A stretch of 64,000 nucleotides of DNA from Fibrobacterota bacterium (lineage in GTDB: Bacteria > Fibrobacterota > Fibrobacteria > UBA5070): positions 1-64,000 of the forward strand of contig JADKBN010000004.1 in assembly GCA_016715065.1 (NCBI GenBank). Reading direction: 5' to 3'. The notes beneath the pieces are model-generated. The model was given only the letters and a program-made list of their open reading frames with translations. It was not told where the DNA came from and did not search any database. A program made the position numbers and the translations under genes. Positions within the stretch are counted from its first letter, which is position 1, and each line of letters starts with the position of its first letter. Below are positions 54,467 through 63,332 of this stretch, one piece after another.

Positions 54467-55712
54467 ATGTTGCCCTCCGAGTCGGCGAGCTTGTTGGACG
54501 ACAACCTGTTGGAATCCGCCTATAGGCAATTGCAACCGCAATGCGAGGCGGTGGTTCAGGAAATGGGACGGCTGTTGCAGCGTGTGGCCGAGGCCAACGT
54601 GCCGGCTGTCCAGGTGAAGGGACGCGTCAAGCGTTTTCCCAGCTTGGTGGAAAAGCTCCATCGCAAGAGCCATGCGGATGCAGCTGCCGATCCGCTCCCC
54701 GTCTTGCGCCGCTTGACCGACCTTATGGCGTTGCGGGGCCGTCTGTCCTTTTTTGGAAGATGTCGATCTGGTGGTGGAATCGGCCAGGAGCATTTTCGAA
54801 GTCCACGAGATCGAGCAAAAAGGCGAAGGCAGGTCGTTCGCCGAGTTTGGCTATTCCAGTACGCATTTGTTGGTGAGCGTCCCGTACGAAATGCAGTGCG
54901 AAATGCCCGCCTTGGCCGACTTTCGCGTGGAAATCCAGGTGCGGACCATTCTCCAGGATGCCTGGGCCGAGGTCGAGCACGAACTGATCTACAAGGTCGG
55001 CGCCCATCCACTCAACCAGCAGATCAGGCGCAAACTGGCTGCGCTTAACGCGAACTTGGTGCTGTCGGATACCATTTTCCAGGAAATCCGCGACTACCAG
55101 AAAACCAACATTTCGGATTTGGCCCGAGCTCGCGAAAACCACCTGGAGCAGGCCACCGGCGAACACCCCCAGTACCAGCCTCCCACCGATCCCTCCGGCA
55201 AGCCTCGAAAAGCTTCCCAAGCGGAGATCGAGCGCTTGCTGAAAAAGGGGCTCAACGCCCAGATCGCCAGTGAAATGGACGATGCGGTCCGCATCTACAC
55301 GGACCTGCTGGAATTCCAAATGGACAACTTCACCATGTCGGTGGTCCTGAACCATCGCGGAATGGCCCTGGAGAGCTTGGATAAGCATGTGGAGGCGGTT
55401 GACGATTACGTGCGGGCCAAGGAAGCAGATCCCAAAAACGCCCGCGCACGCATCAACTTGGCCTTGGCTTGGCGCCGGTCCGGCTGGCACGCGGACTCGG
55501 AAAGGGAATTCCGGGATGTGCTGGAATTCAAGCCAAACAGTGCTCATGCCCACTACGGACTGGCCCTGGTCCTGTCCGATCGGGGCTTGGTGGAAGAGGC
55601 AATTCTATGCTGCCAGCGTGCCCTCAAGCTGAGTCACGCCTTTTCGCAAGCCCAGCAACTGATGGACGAACTTTTGGAACACAGCCGCCGCGAAGCAGGT
55701 GGAGGCTCCTGA
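54467..55712 (+). CDS. RelA/SpoT-type (p)ppGpp synthetase domain fused to TPR repeats (one frameshift)
   Basis: The N-terminal 170 residues are a RelA/SpoT nucleotidyltransferase: VQVKGRVKRFPSLVEKLHRK near residue 52, RRLTDLMALRGRLSFLEDVD, FGYSSTHLLVSVP (YxSxH), and FRVEIQVRTILQDAWAEVEH with ELIYKVG near 155, including the Glu of ExQxRT. There is no HD hydrolase domain. Residues about 255-405 are TPRs (AQIASEMDDAVRIYTDLLEF, MALESLDKHVEAVDDYVRAK, ARINLALAWRRSGWHADSER, LALVLSDRGLVEEAILCCQR). The frame breaks at 54749-54754, where six T should be five. The start at ATG 54467 is 12 bases past the previous stop; GTG at 54452 would overlap it. Substrate and product are inferred from the family. Confidence 0.85.
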
Positions 55713-55741
55713 CAGGGCGGCGCCAGGACCACGACTAGGCT

Positions 55742-55769
55742 TTCTTCCCGCTTTTCCCCGGGGGAAGAA
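55742..55769. terminator. Possible terminator hairpin before the GH9 gene
   Basis: TTCTTCCC and GGGAAGAA pair around a 12-base loop, 30 bases after the RelA-like gene. No T-run follows, so confidence is low. Confidence 0.3.
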
Positions 55770-55817
55770 CCATCGATTCATGCCTCCCAAGTCGTGTATC
55801 GAAACGAACTTGCGCTC

Positions 55818-58800
55818 ATGAAGCTTTCAGCCGTGCGCCTCCATGGGTTGTTTTCTCTTTTCTTGCTCGGGTTCCTTGCCGGATCGCTTCTTTTCCCTCA
55901 AGCGGCCCTGGCCCAGCCCGTGGACCGGGCCCCCTACGCTCTGATCGCCAACCCCTTGCGCGATTCAGGTGCGACGCAACGCTTCCGCGACTCCCTGACC
56001 TTGCAAATCGGGAGAGTCCGGGTGAACCAAGCCGGCTACCGCACCATGGATGTCCAGGCGAACATGGCCAAGTTCTACTACATGGGGGCGGCCACGGCCT
56101 TCACGGTGATCGATACCGCAGGCAAAACCCCTGCTGGTGGCGGGATCCTGACCTCGAAGGGCTTCAACAGCGGATCCAAGATCGCGGTGCGCGCTTCGCG
56201 TTGGGCAGGGCTGGTGTCGGGTGGGGACACCTCCTACGTGTTGAGCTCGGACAAGATGGGTACCAGCATCGCCAAGAGCCCGGTCCAGGAAGGCACCCTG
56301 CCAGTCAGCTTGCTGCAAGGCCACTCCTACCGTGTGGTGGTGGGCAAGGACACATCCGGAGTTTTCCTGGTGTCCGATAGCCTCTACGGCTATGTGCGCG
56401 ACAACGTGCTCAAGTTCTACGGAATCAATCGCAGCGGCGATGGTCCGTCGTGGTTCCACGCTCCGAGCCACCTGACCGATGGCCAGCTGGCCAGGCCCTC
56501 CAAGCCCGGTGCCTATAAGGGAGGCTGGTACGACTGCGGCGACCATCTGAAGGAGCCTCAGACCATGGGCTACGCCCTGGTGACCCTGGCCGCCTTGGCC
56601 GCCACCATGCCCGGCCACGACGAAGACAAATACGCCGACAACCACCGCTTCACCGCCCGGACCGACGGCATCCCCGACATCCTCAACGAGGCGAAGTTCG
56701 GGGCGCAGTTTTTCCTCAATTCCTGGAAACTCAACGGCAATCGCACCGGGCCCGCTCGGGCGGGTGATTCCGGCATGGTCACGGGAGTGGGCGACTTTGG
56801 CAAGGACCACGGCTGGTGGGGCAGGCCCGAAGCCCAAGACGCCATGCGCGAAACCGGTCGTGGCGGCCCCAGCGAGCGAATCCTGCGCTCCGAGTTGGGC
56901 GCGAACGTACTGGGGGACGTCGCGGCCTCGCTGGCCATCCTCTCCAAACGCTGGCGCCTGTACGATCCCAAATGGGCCGACACCGCCCTCATGGCGGCAA
57001 AGGACATGTACGCCTGGGCCAAGGCGCACCCCATCGTGGTCTCCAGCCCCGCCTACAACGGCGCGGGAGCCGACAAGATCAACGCGAACCTGGCCCTGGC
57101 CGCCACCGCCCTTTTGTGGGCCACGCGCGAATCCAAGTACCTCCAGGACATCGCCTACGATAAAACCGTGGGATCGCACGGGGCGACTTGGAACGCCGGT
57201 GCGGGCGTGCAGCCCATGGTGGGCAGCTGGGAAGGTGGATGGATGGTCATGTCCAATCCCAATCTCACCAAGGGTGGAGCGAACACCGACTGGGCCAACC
57301 GCCATTCCATCGCGCTCTACACCTTCTACAAGCTGATCCTGGCCGACAAGGATTCGGCATTGAAGTACGGCGTGCGCGACGAGAAGGAGCGACAGAATCT
57401 GATCACGCATACCATCGCGGGCGTGATCCAGAACCTCAACTCCATTTCCGGCCAGAAGACGGATCTCCAGATCCCGCTGCCCAAGGTGGATCCCAACGAT
57501 GGAGGCGGCTACGCCATCCGCACCGGTTCCGATTGGTATGTGATGCACATCCAGCAGGAGTGGGTCTGGAACCGCTACCAGATGGGCAACACCACGGAGC
57601 TGTTTTTCTACTACGACATCGCCAAGGACCTGGAAGCCGGGCTCGGGGGGACGGACTTCACGAAGTTCACCTGGAATCGGGAGTCGGTGCGCCAGCTGAT
57701 GCTGCGCCAACTGGATTACCAGTTGGGCGTCAATCCGTGGGATGTCTCGATGCTCATGGGAATCGGAGAAAAGAACTTCAACCACCCCCACCACCGCGCC
57801 GCCAATCCGGAAGGCCGCAACACCCCTGGCGCTGCGTACGGCTACCACGTGCCGGTCGGCGCACTGTACGGCGGATTCAACCCGCTTCTCACCGACAGCG
57901 CCTACGATTTCTGGAACGACTACCACCACACCGAGGTGTGCCTGGACGGCGCGGCGGCATCGCTTTCCGCCGTGACGGGTCTGGCCATGGAAGTCCCGCT
58001 CAACCTCGCTCCGCAGCCGGAAGTCCGGGTGACCTGGGTGGGAGACACCGCCGCGCAGATCGAGATCCACATCAGCAAGTACGGATCGCTCAAACTGGAT
58101 CTGGGCACCCAAAAGGGTGTGTACACGCGGGTGGTCAAAGGCGATTCGGTGGGAGTGGACTTCGTGTACAAGATCGGCGGCCTCACGCCGGGCACACAGT
58201 ACTACTTCGATGTGGTGGCGACCGATCTGCAGGGGAATGCTTCGGTCACCGACAAATGGGTGAACCCTCTTCCCGACGGTACGCCCTTCGGGTTCAAGAC
58301 CAGCTTGGTACGACCGGGCAAAGCCGACATCCAGAACGTGAAGGTGTGCAACGTCACGGCCGATTCCGCCGAGATCATGTGGTACACGCCCAACGGCGAG
58401 TACCAGTCCAGCATCTGCTGGGGGCGCTCGCCGGTGGAAGACACCACCTGGCGCTGCGCGCAGGACATCGACATCTCCGGTCATCCCACCAAGTTCCACT
58501 ACGTCAAGATCGGGGCACTGCGCGAGCGGACCGACTACTGGTTCCGCGTGGGCTCCGACGGCGTGTGGGACGATAATTCCGGAGCCTACTACCGCTTCCG
58601 CACCCCGGTGCGGATGGCCGATTTCAGCATCCAGGCCCTCCAGTACACCTGGTCGCCCAACATGCCCGCCCTGGCCATCAACGTGATCAACAACGAAAAC
58701 CGCAACTACGACTCGCTTTCCGTGCGCGTGTACGTGCGGTCGGTGGATACGCTCAAGGACAAGAACGGCGCGCCCCTCACGCACATCCAGAGCACGGCGA

Positions 58801-61800
58801 CAGGTCTTGTCAACGTGCCGCTGCGCTTCGACCAGGCCATCGCGGCCCGCTACGACATCTGCCAGGCCTACCAGCCCACCGGCTACAACAAACCCTGCGA
58901 CGATCCGACGTGGGGTTTGAGCTGGTCGTGGAGCACGCTCAACCGAGGCGTGCAGATGCTGCCGCCCACCAAGATGCCGGAAACCTGCGACGCCACCAAC
59001 ACGTGCGTTTACTACTTCGATCTGCCCTTGGGTCCCACCATGATGCAGCAGGGATCGCGCATCCGGTTCGATGTGATCCTGGCGGCGCGCAGCCAGTATT
59101 CCAAGACCATGAGCCAGGGCCAGCTGGACCTGGTCAACTGGGTCAAGGTCTTCGTGCCCAGCGTGCCCGTGTACGCCATCGGAGACACCGGCTGGTTCGA
59201 CGCCGAGGCCTTCGGCCTGACCGCCCGGCCCTACGGGAAGGATTCCACCACCGACTGGTCGTTCATCGCCCACAGCACGGCTGCTGGCGATCCGGTGGAC
59301 TTCGCTGGGATCCTCAGGGTCCAGACCCAGACCCAGGCCAACGCCCTGATCGACAACCTCGATCCTTCGATTCCGTTCAATCCCTACATGACGGTGTACC
59401 GCAAAGGGGAATTCGTCTACGGATTTTCTCCTTCCAAGATCGAGCAAGCCACCAAGAAGACTTCCTGGGGCGTGCGAACCACCCTGCAAGCGCCGTTCGA
59501 TGTGCAAAACGGCACCACCATCACGATGGACCAACCCAGCCCCACGATGCGCGTGAAGGGGACGGCCGACGTGTTCGACAAGCTCTTCCCGGCTTCCAAG
59601 GGACAGATCACCGACGTGTGGGTCAATGGCGCGCGCCTCACCGACGCGCAGCGTCTGGCGGCGGTCAAGTGGAACGCCGCCACCAAGCTGTGGGATCTGG
59701 ACATCCCCGTCAAGATGTCGATCGGCGGCAACCCAGTGGATGTCACCATCTTCGGTGGCGGCGGGGAATGCCCGGACACGGCCATTTCCTGCAACACGGG
59801 TTGCGCGTTCACTAACTCGTCGTTTTTTGTCCAGTTCACCCGCGGCCTGCTGACTCCCTCCGACCTTTCCCTTCGCACCGCGACCGGCTTGGCCTACCCC
59901 CTTCGGACATCGCCGGACAGCTTGGGTTTGGTTGTCCGCCTATGGGACAAGGATCGTTCCCGATCCAAGGCCGCGCCGGACACGGTGCGGGTGCGCCTGC
60001 GCAATCCGGCCACGGGTTGGAGCACCACCATGCTCCTGACGGAAATCGGCCCGGACACCGGCGACTTCCAATCGCCGCTTCTGATGCCCACCGCCAAGGC
60101 GGGAGCCCTGAGCGCCGTGGAGCTTCCCCTGCGTCGCGGCGACACGATCTGGGTGGAATACACGGATCCCGACGACTCCGTCGATGTGGCCTCGGTGTTC
60201 ACCTACGCCGAAGCGACCTGGCCGCAGGCGGTGCGAGCCGGCTTGTTCCGCACCTGTGCGGGTGCCTGGCAGCTGCGGGCCCAGTTCGACAAGTCCTTCG
60301 CCGCCGACGGTCTGTGGGGCGTGTCCAGCTTCGTGCCCACCACCGCATCGGGCGACTCCGTCGGGGTGGCGCACTTGGCGCCCACCCGTTTCCTCCGGCT
60401 TGCCCAGCCAGGGCTGCTTGCCGCCGACCTCACCGGGCTCGAGTTGCTGGGGATGCAGTCGGGACGTCTGGCGATTCCCGTGGCCGACGGTCGCGGCGGT
60501 TGGGTGGAGCAGACATTTTCCGTCTCCGACAGCGCCGGACCCTGGATCGATTCGGCGCGCATCGTGGAAAACGTGATGGGCACGGCCATGGACAGCGTGT
60601 TCCTGCGGGTTTCCGAGCGACTGCGCGGCATGACCGCCGCATCGTTCGTGTTCACCCGCGCCGGGTTGCCGGTGGCAGGCGGCCTGGATTCCCTCAAGCC
60701 GTTGGACGCCCAGGGACTTGTCTGGGTGGGCTTCGCGCGGGCCGGACTCCTGCGCGCCATGGATTCTGTGGGGCTCTCGGCCGCCTCCGGAATCCGTGAT
60801 TTGCGCGGCAACGCTCCGGAAGAATGCGGATTCGACCGCAAACCGCTGCTGCTTTCCGTGCGTCCGGCTCCGTTCCATCGCGCCTGGATCTCCGATGCCG
60901 ATGGCGACGGGCAGGCCGACAAGGTCGTGGCGGTGTTCCGCAAGGCCTTGGGTCTGGCCGACGTGCCGGACTCCCTGCAGGTGTTCTTCGCCAACCCAGC
61001 CCAGGTGCGCTCCGTCTCCGTGGCATCCGTGGTTGTGACGGATTCTGTCGTGAGTGCGTCCTTGATCCTTCCTTTCCCCTACGGCGCCACCTCCGGTGCC
61101 GGTGTGGGTGGACTGGGCGTGCTGCGCCTTTGGAAGGGCGGAACTTCGATCGACTACGTCCTGGCCGACAGTGTCGGGCCGGCCTTGCTTTCCGCCGACC
61201 TTCGCATGGGAGCGACCAAGGACTCCTTGCGACTGACCTTTTCCGAGCCCATGGACAGCCTTGCCGTCGGTGCGTGGCTGGTCGTGAAGGGACTCGCCTC
61301 CTTTGCGGGCGCCGGACCGGCCATCGCCATCTCGGGCGGCATTTGGTCCCTGCCCATCCCACTGGGGTCGGTGTCGGCTGGCGACTCGGTCCGTCCGCTC
61401 GCCAACGGCCGCTGGTCGGACCTCTATGGCAATCCCCCGTCCGCCTCGCACCCTTGGGTGCAGGTGAAAGGCGCCGAGCGCGCCCCGCTGTACGGCGTGT
61501 TCCTGGATGCCGACCTCGATGGCTTCGCCGATCATTTGGATCTGGTGTTCGCCCTTGCTCCCAAGCGGACCGCCAACGTGCTCGCGCCCTGGACCGAAAA
61601 CACCGGTGCGGTGACGCAGACGGCCTTCGATAGCGCCGCCTGGATCGCACCGGCTGGCGCCTTGCGGGTGAGTCTGCCCGTCGGCCCGTTCGTGTCCGGA
61701 GCCAGTCGGGTTCCTTCGGGGGCCACCGGCTCGTGGACCAGCGGAGGCCAAACGTTGGCCTTCCCCTTGATGGACAGCCTCGCTCCACGACTGCTGACGG

Positions 61801-63191
61801 CTGTACTCCATTACGGGTCCAGCTCCAAACCCGACACCTTGGTGCTTTCCTTCACCGAACCGGTGCAAGCAGGTGCCGTGGGCGATTGGCTCTCGCGTCA
61901 GACGGGTCTGGCGCCGACCGCATCCGGAACTCCGGTCTCGCTGAGTCGCGGAGTTTGGGCAATGCCTGTCGCGATGGGTTCGGTCGAAGTGGGGGATGCC
62001 GTGAAGCCGGTTCCTGCCGGTCGCTGGACGGACTCGGCCGGGAATCGGCCTTTGGCCACCCACCCCTGGGTGATCGTGACGGGGCCCCAACGCGCTCCGA
62101 CTTCGGGCTACTTCCTCGATCGCAACGGGGACGGAGCCGCCGACCACCTCGGCTTGGTCTTCGCGTTGCCGCCACAGCTTTCGGCCACGGTGTCGGGCAC
62201 TTGGACGAATGCGGACGGAAGCTCGGTTCCCTGGCGGATCGATTCTTCCGCCTGGATGCCCAATGGCCTGGCGTTGCAAATTCTGCCCATCGGGCCGTTT
62301 GCCAAGGGAACCACCACCGTGCCGCCGGGAACGGCAGGCACATGGACCTCCGCTGGCTGGCCCGGAGCTTTCCCTGTGGCAGACAGTTTGGAGCCGGTGT
62401 TGGTGCGGGCGCAGCTGCGCTACGCATCGGATGCAGGTGTGCCAGACACGCTGCGCGTTCGTTGGAGCGAAGCGGGGGCATGGAAGGGAGGCGAGGTCAT
62501 CGAATGGGCCGGTCGTCTGGGACAGCTGACCCTGCCACGTCCTGTGCTCGTGGATGCCGATGCGCAGGGGGCGATGTTGTTGATCCAGGCGGATTCCTTG
62601 GGTATGCGCCGTGGAGATTCGCTGCGCTTGTTTCCCTCCGCTACCGGCGTACAGGATCTTGGCGGCCGCATCGCTGCCCTCCATTCCTGGGTCCCGCTTG
62701 AGCTCGGAAAACGTCCTGTCCGACTGGAAAGCACCATGCGCAACTACATCGACATCCCGGCGGGAACCCCTCCTGCCACGGGCGGTCCGATGTTCTTGCA
62801 GATTCGTGCTCGCCCTGAGCGCGGCAGTGCCGACACCCTGTGGAACCGCATCGATGGAGTCGCCTTGCCGGTCACCGGACCGTACCTGGACTTTTCGCTT
62901 GCCTTGAACCGGCCCATTTCCGGAAGTGTCCACATTTTCGACAACAGCGGTGTCCATGTGGTTTCGGCAAGCCTCGCACCGGTGGAAGATCTGTACCGCA
63001 AGGGTGAACTTCCCACCGATGGCTCTGGCATGTACCAGGTCCAGATGGGTTGGACGGGCGACGACACCAAGGGCAAGCCCGTGGCGTCCGGAGTCTATTA
63101 CATGCGGCTCATCCTGAAGGATGTCTCCGACAACACCGCTGTATTCCTGTCCAACCGGGTCGTCCCGATGGGAATCCACCGTGGCAAGTGA
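55818..63191 (+). CDS. Giant multimodular GH9 cellulase, secreted
   Basis: The 2457-residue protein has a signal peptide (LHGLFSLFLLGFLAGSLLFP, cut near ALAQP). Residues about 50-200 are the Ig-like domain common in front of GH9 (IGRVRVNQAGYRTMDVQANM). The GH9 catalytic domain spans about 200-730: YKGGWYDCGDHLKEPQTMGY (Asp239, Asp242), NHPHHRAANPEG (near 656) and DYHHTEVCLDGAAA (Glu706 as acid). Two fibronectin type III-like domains follow (about 735-930). Farther on come modules with DSxxP starts at about 1572, 1784, 1985 and 2189, three of them holding a calcium-type DADGDGQAD motif (1692, 1896, 2100). The C-terminus is a FlgD-like Ig fold (GKPVASGVYYMRLILKD). ATG 55818 was chosen over GTG 55794 for its signal peptide. 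It cuts beta-1,4-glucan outside the cell. Confidence 0.93.
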   Translation: MKLSAVRLHGLFSLFLLGFLAGSLLFPQAALAQPVDRAPYALIANPLRDSGATQRFRDSLTLQIGRVRVNQAGYRTMDVQANMAKFYYMGAATAFTVIDTAGKTPAGGGILTSKGFNSGSKIAVRASRWAGLVSGGDTSYVLSSDKMGTSIAKSPVQEGTLPVSLLQGHSYRVVVGKDTSGVFLVSDSLYGYVRDNVLKFYGINRSGDGPSWFHAPSHLTDGQLARPSKPGAYKGGWYDCGDHLKEPQTMGYALVTLAALAATMPGHDEDKYADNHRFTARTDGIPDILNEAKFGAQFFLNSWKLNGNRTGPARAGDSGMVTGVGDFGKDHGWWGRPEAQDAMRETGRGGPSERILRSELGANVLGDVAASLAILSKRWRLYDPKWADTALMAAKDMYAWAKAHPIVVSSPAYNGAGADKINANLALAATALLWATRESKYLQDIAYDKTVGSHGATWNAGAGVQPMVGSWEGGWMVMSNPNLTKGGANTDWANRHSIALYTFYKLILADKDSALKYGVRDEKERQNLITHTIAGVIQNLNSISGQKTDLQIPLPKVDPNDGGGYAIRTGSDWYVMHIQQEWVWNRYQMGNTTELFFYYDIAKDLEAGLGGTDFTKFTWNRESVRQLMLRQLDYQLGVNPWDVSMLMGIGEKNFNHPHHRAANPEGRNTPGAAYGYHVPVGALYGGFNPLLTDSAYDFWNDYHHTEVCLDGAAASLSAVTGLAMEVPLNLAPQPEVRVTWVGDTAAQIEIHISKYGSLKLDLGTQKGVYTRVVKGDSVGVDFVYKIGGLTPGTQYYFDVVATDLQGNASVTDKWVNPLPDGTPFGFKTSLVRPGKADIQNVKVCNVTADSAEIMWYTPNGEYQSSICWGRSPVEDTTWRCAQDIDISGHPTKFHYVKIGALRERTDYWFRVGSDGVWDDNSGAYYRFRTPVRMADFSIQALQYTWSPNMPALAINVINNENRNYDSLSVRVYVRSVDTLKDKNGAPLTHIQSTATGLVNVPLRFDQAIAARYDICQAYQPTGYNKPCDDPTWGLSWSWSTLNRGVQMLPPTKMPETCDATNTCVYYFDLPLGPTMMQQGSRIRFDVILAARSQYSKTMSQGQLDLVNWVKVFVPSVPVYAIGDTGWFDAEAFGLTARPYGKDSTTDWSFIAHSTAAGDPVDFAGILRVQTQTQANALIDNLDPSIPFNPYMTVYRKGEFVYGFSPSKIEQATKKTSWGVRTTLQAPFDVQNGTTITMDQPSPTMRVKGTADVFDKLFPASKGQITDVWVNGARLTDAQRLAAVKWNAATKLWDLDIPVKMSIGGNPVDVTIFGGGGECPDTAISCNTGCAFTNSSFFVQFTRGLLTPSDLSLRTATGLAYPLRTSPDSLGLVVRLWDKDRSRSKAAPDTVRVRLRNPATGWSTTMLLTEIGPDTGDFQSPLLMPTAKAGALSAVELPLRRGDTIWVEYTDPDDSVDVASVFTYAEATWPQAVRAGLFRTCAGAWQLRAQFDKSFAADGLWGVSSFVPTTASGDSVGVAHLAPTRFLRLAQPGLLAADLTGLELLGMQSGRLAIPVADGRGGWVEQTFSVSDSAGPWIDSARIVENVMGTAMDSVFLRVSERLRGMTAASFVFTRAGLPVAGGLDSLKPLDAQGLVWVGFARAGLLRAMDSVGLSAASGIRDLRGNAPEECGFDRKPLLLSVRPAPFHRAWISDADGDGQADKVVAVFRKALGLADVPDSLQVFFANPAQVRSVSVASVVVTDSVVSASLILPFPYGATSGAGVGGLGVLRLWKGGTSIDYVLADSVGPALLSADLRMGATKDSLRLTFSEPMDSLAVGAWLVVKGLASFAGAGPAIAISGGIWSLPIPLGSVSAGDSVRPLANGRWSDLYGNPPSASHPWVQVKGAERAPLYGVFLDADLDGFADHLDLVFALAPKRTANVLAPWTENTGAVTQTAFDSAAWIAPAGALRVSLPVGPFVSGASRVPSGATGSWTSGGQTLAFPLMDSLAPRLLTAVLHYGSSSKPDTLVLSFTEPVQAGAVGDWLSRQTGLAPTASGTPVSLSRGVWAMPVAMGSVEVGDAVKPVPAGRWTDSAGNRPLATHPWVIVTGPQRAPTSGYFLDRNGDGAADHLGLVFALPPQLSATVSGTWTNADGSSVPWRIDSSAWMPNGLALQILPIGPFAKGTTTVPPGTAGTWTSAGWPGAFPVADSLEPVLVRAQLRYASDAGVPDTLRVRWSEAGAWKGGEVIEWAGRLGQLTLPRPVLVDADAQGAMLLIQADSLGMRRGDSLRLFPSATGVQDLGGRIAALHSWVPLELGKRPVRLESTMRNYIDIPAGTPPATGGPMFLQIRARPERGSADTLWNRIDGVALPVTGPYLDFSLALNRPISGSVHIFDNSGVHVVSASLAPVEDLYRKGELPTDGSGMYQVQMGWTGDDTKGKPVASGVYYMRLILKDVSDNTAVFLSNRVVPMGIHRGK

Positions 63192-63332
63192 GGTTTTACC
63201 GGGGGTGCGAATTGGTGTACACTGAGAGGGACCGGATTTCTTTTTTCCATCGGGAATGCATCGCTTTGGGCGGTGGTCCCGGTTATCGTCGAGTATAGTC
63301 CAGGAAACCCGCTGGACAGCAGGGAGTGCAAC

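Noticed and set aside
55965..59534. Minus-strand open frame of 1189 codons opposite the GH9 catalytic domain
   Set aside because: Antisense shadow of a well supported gene, with no motif and no ribosome binding site.
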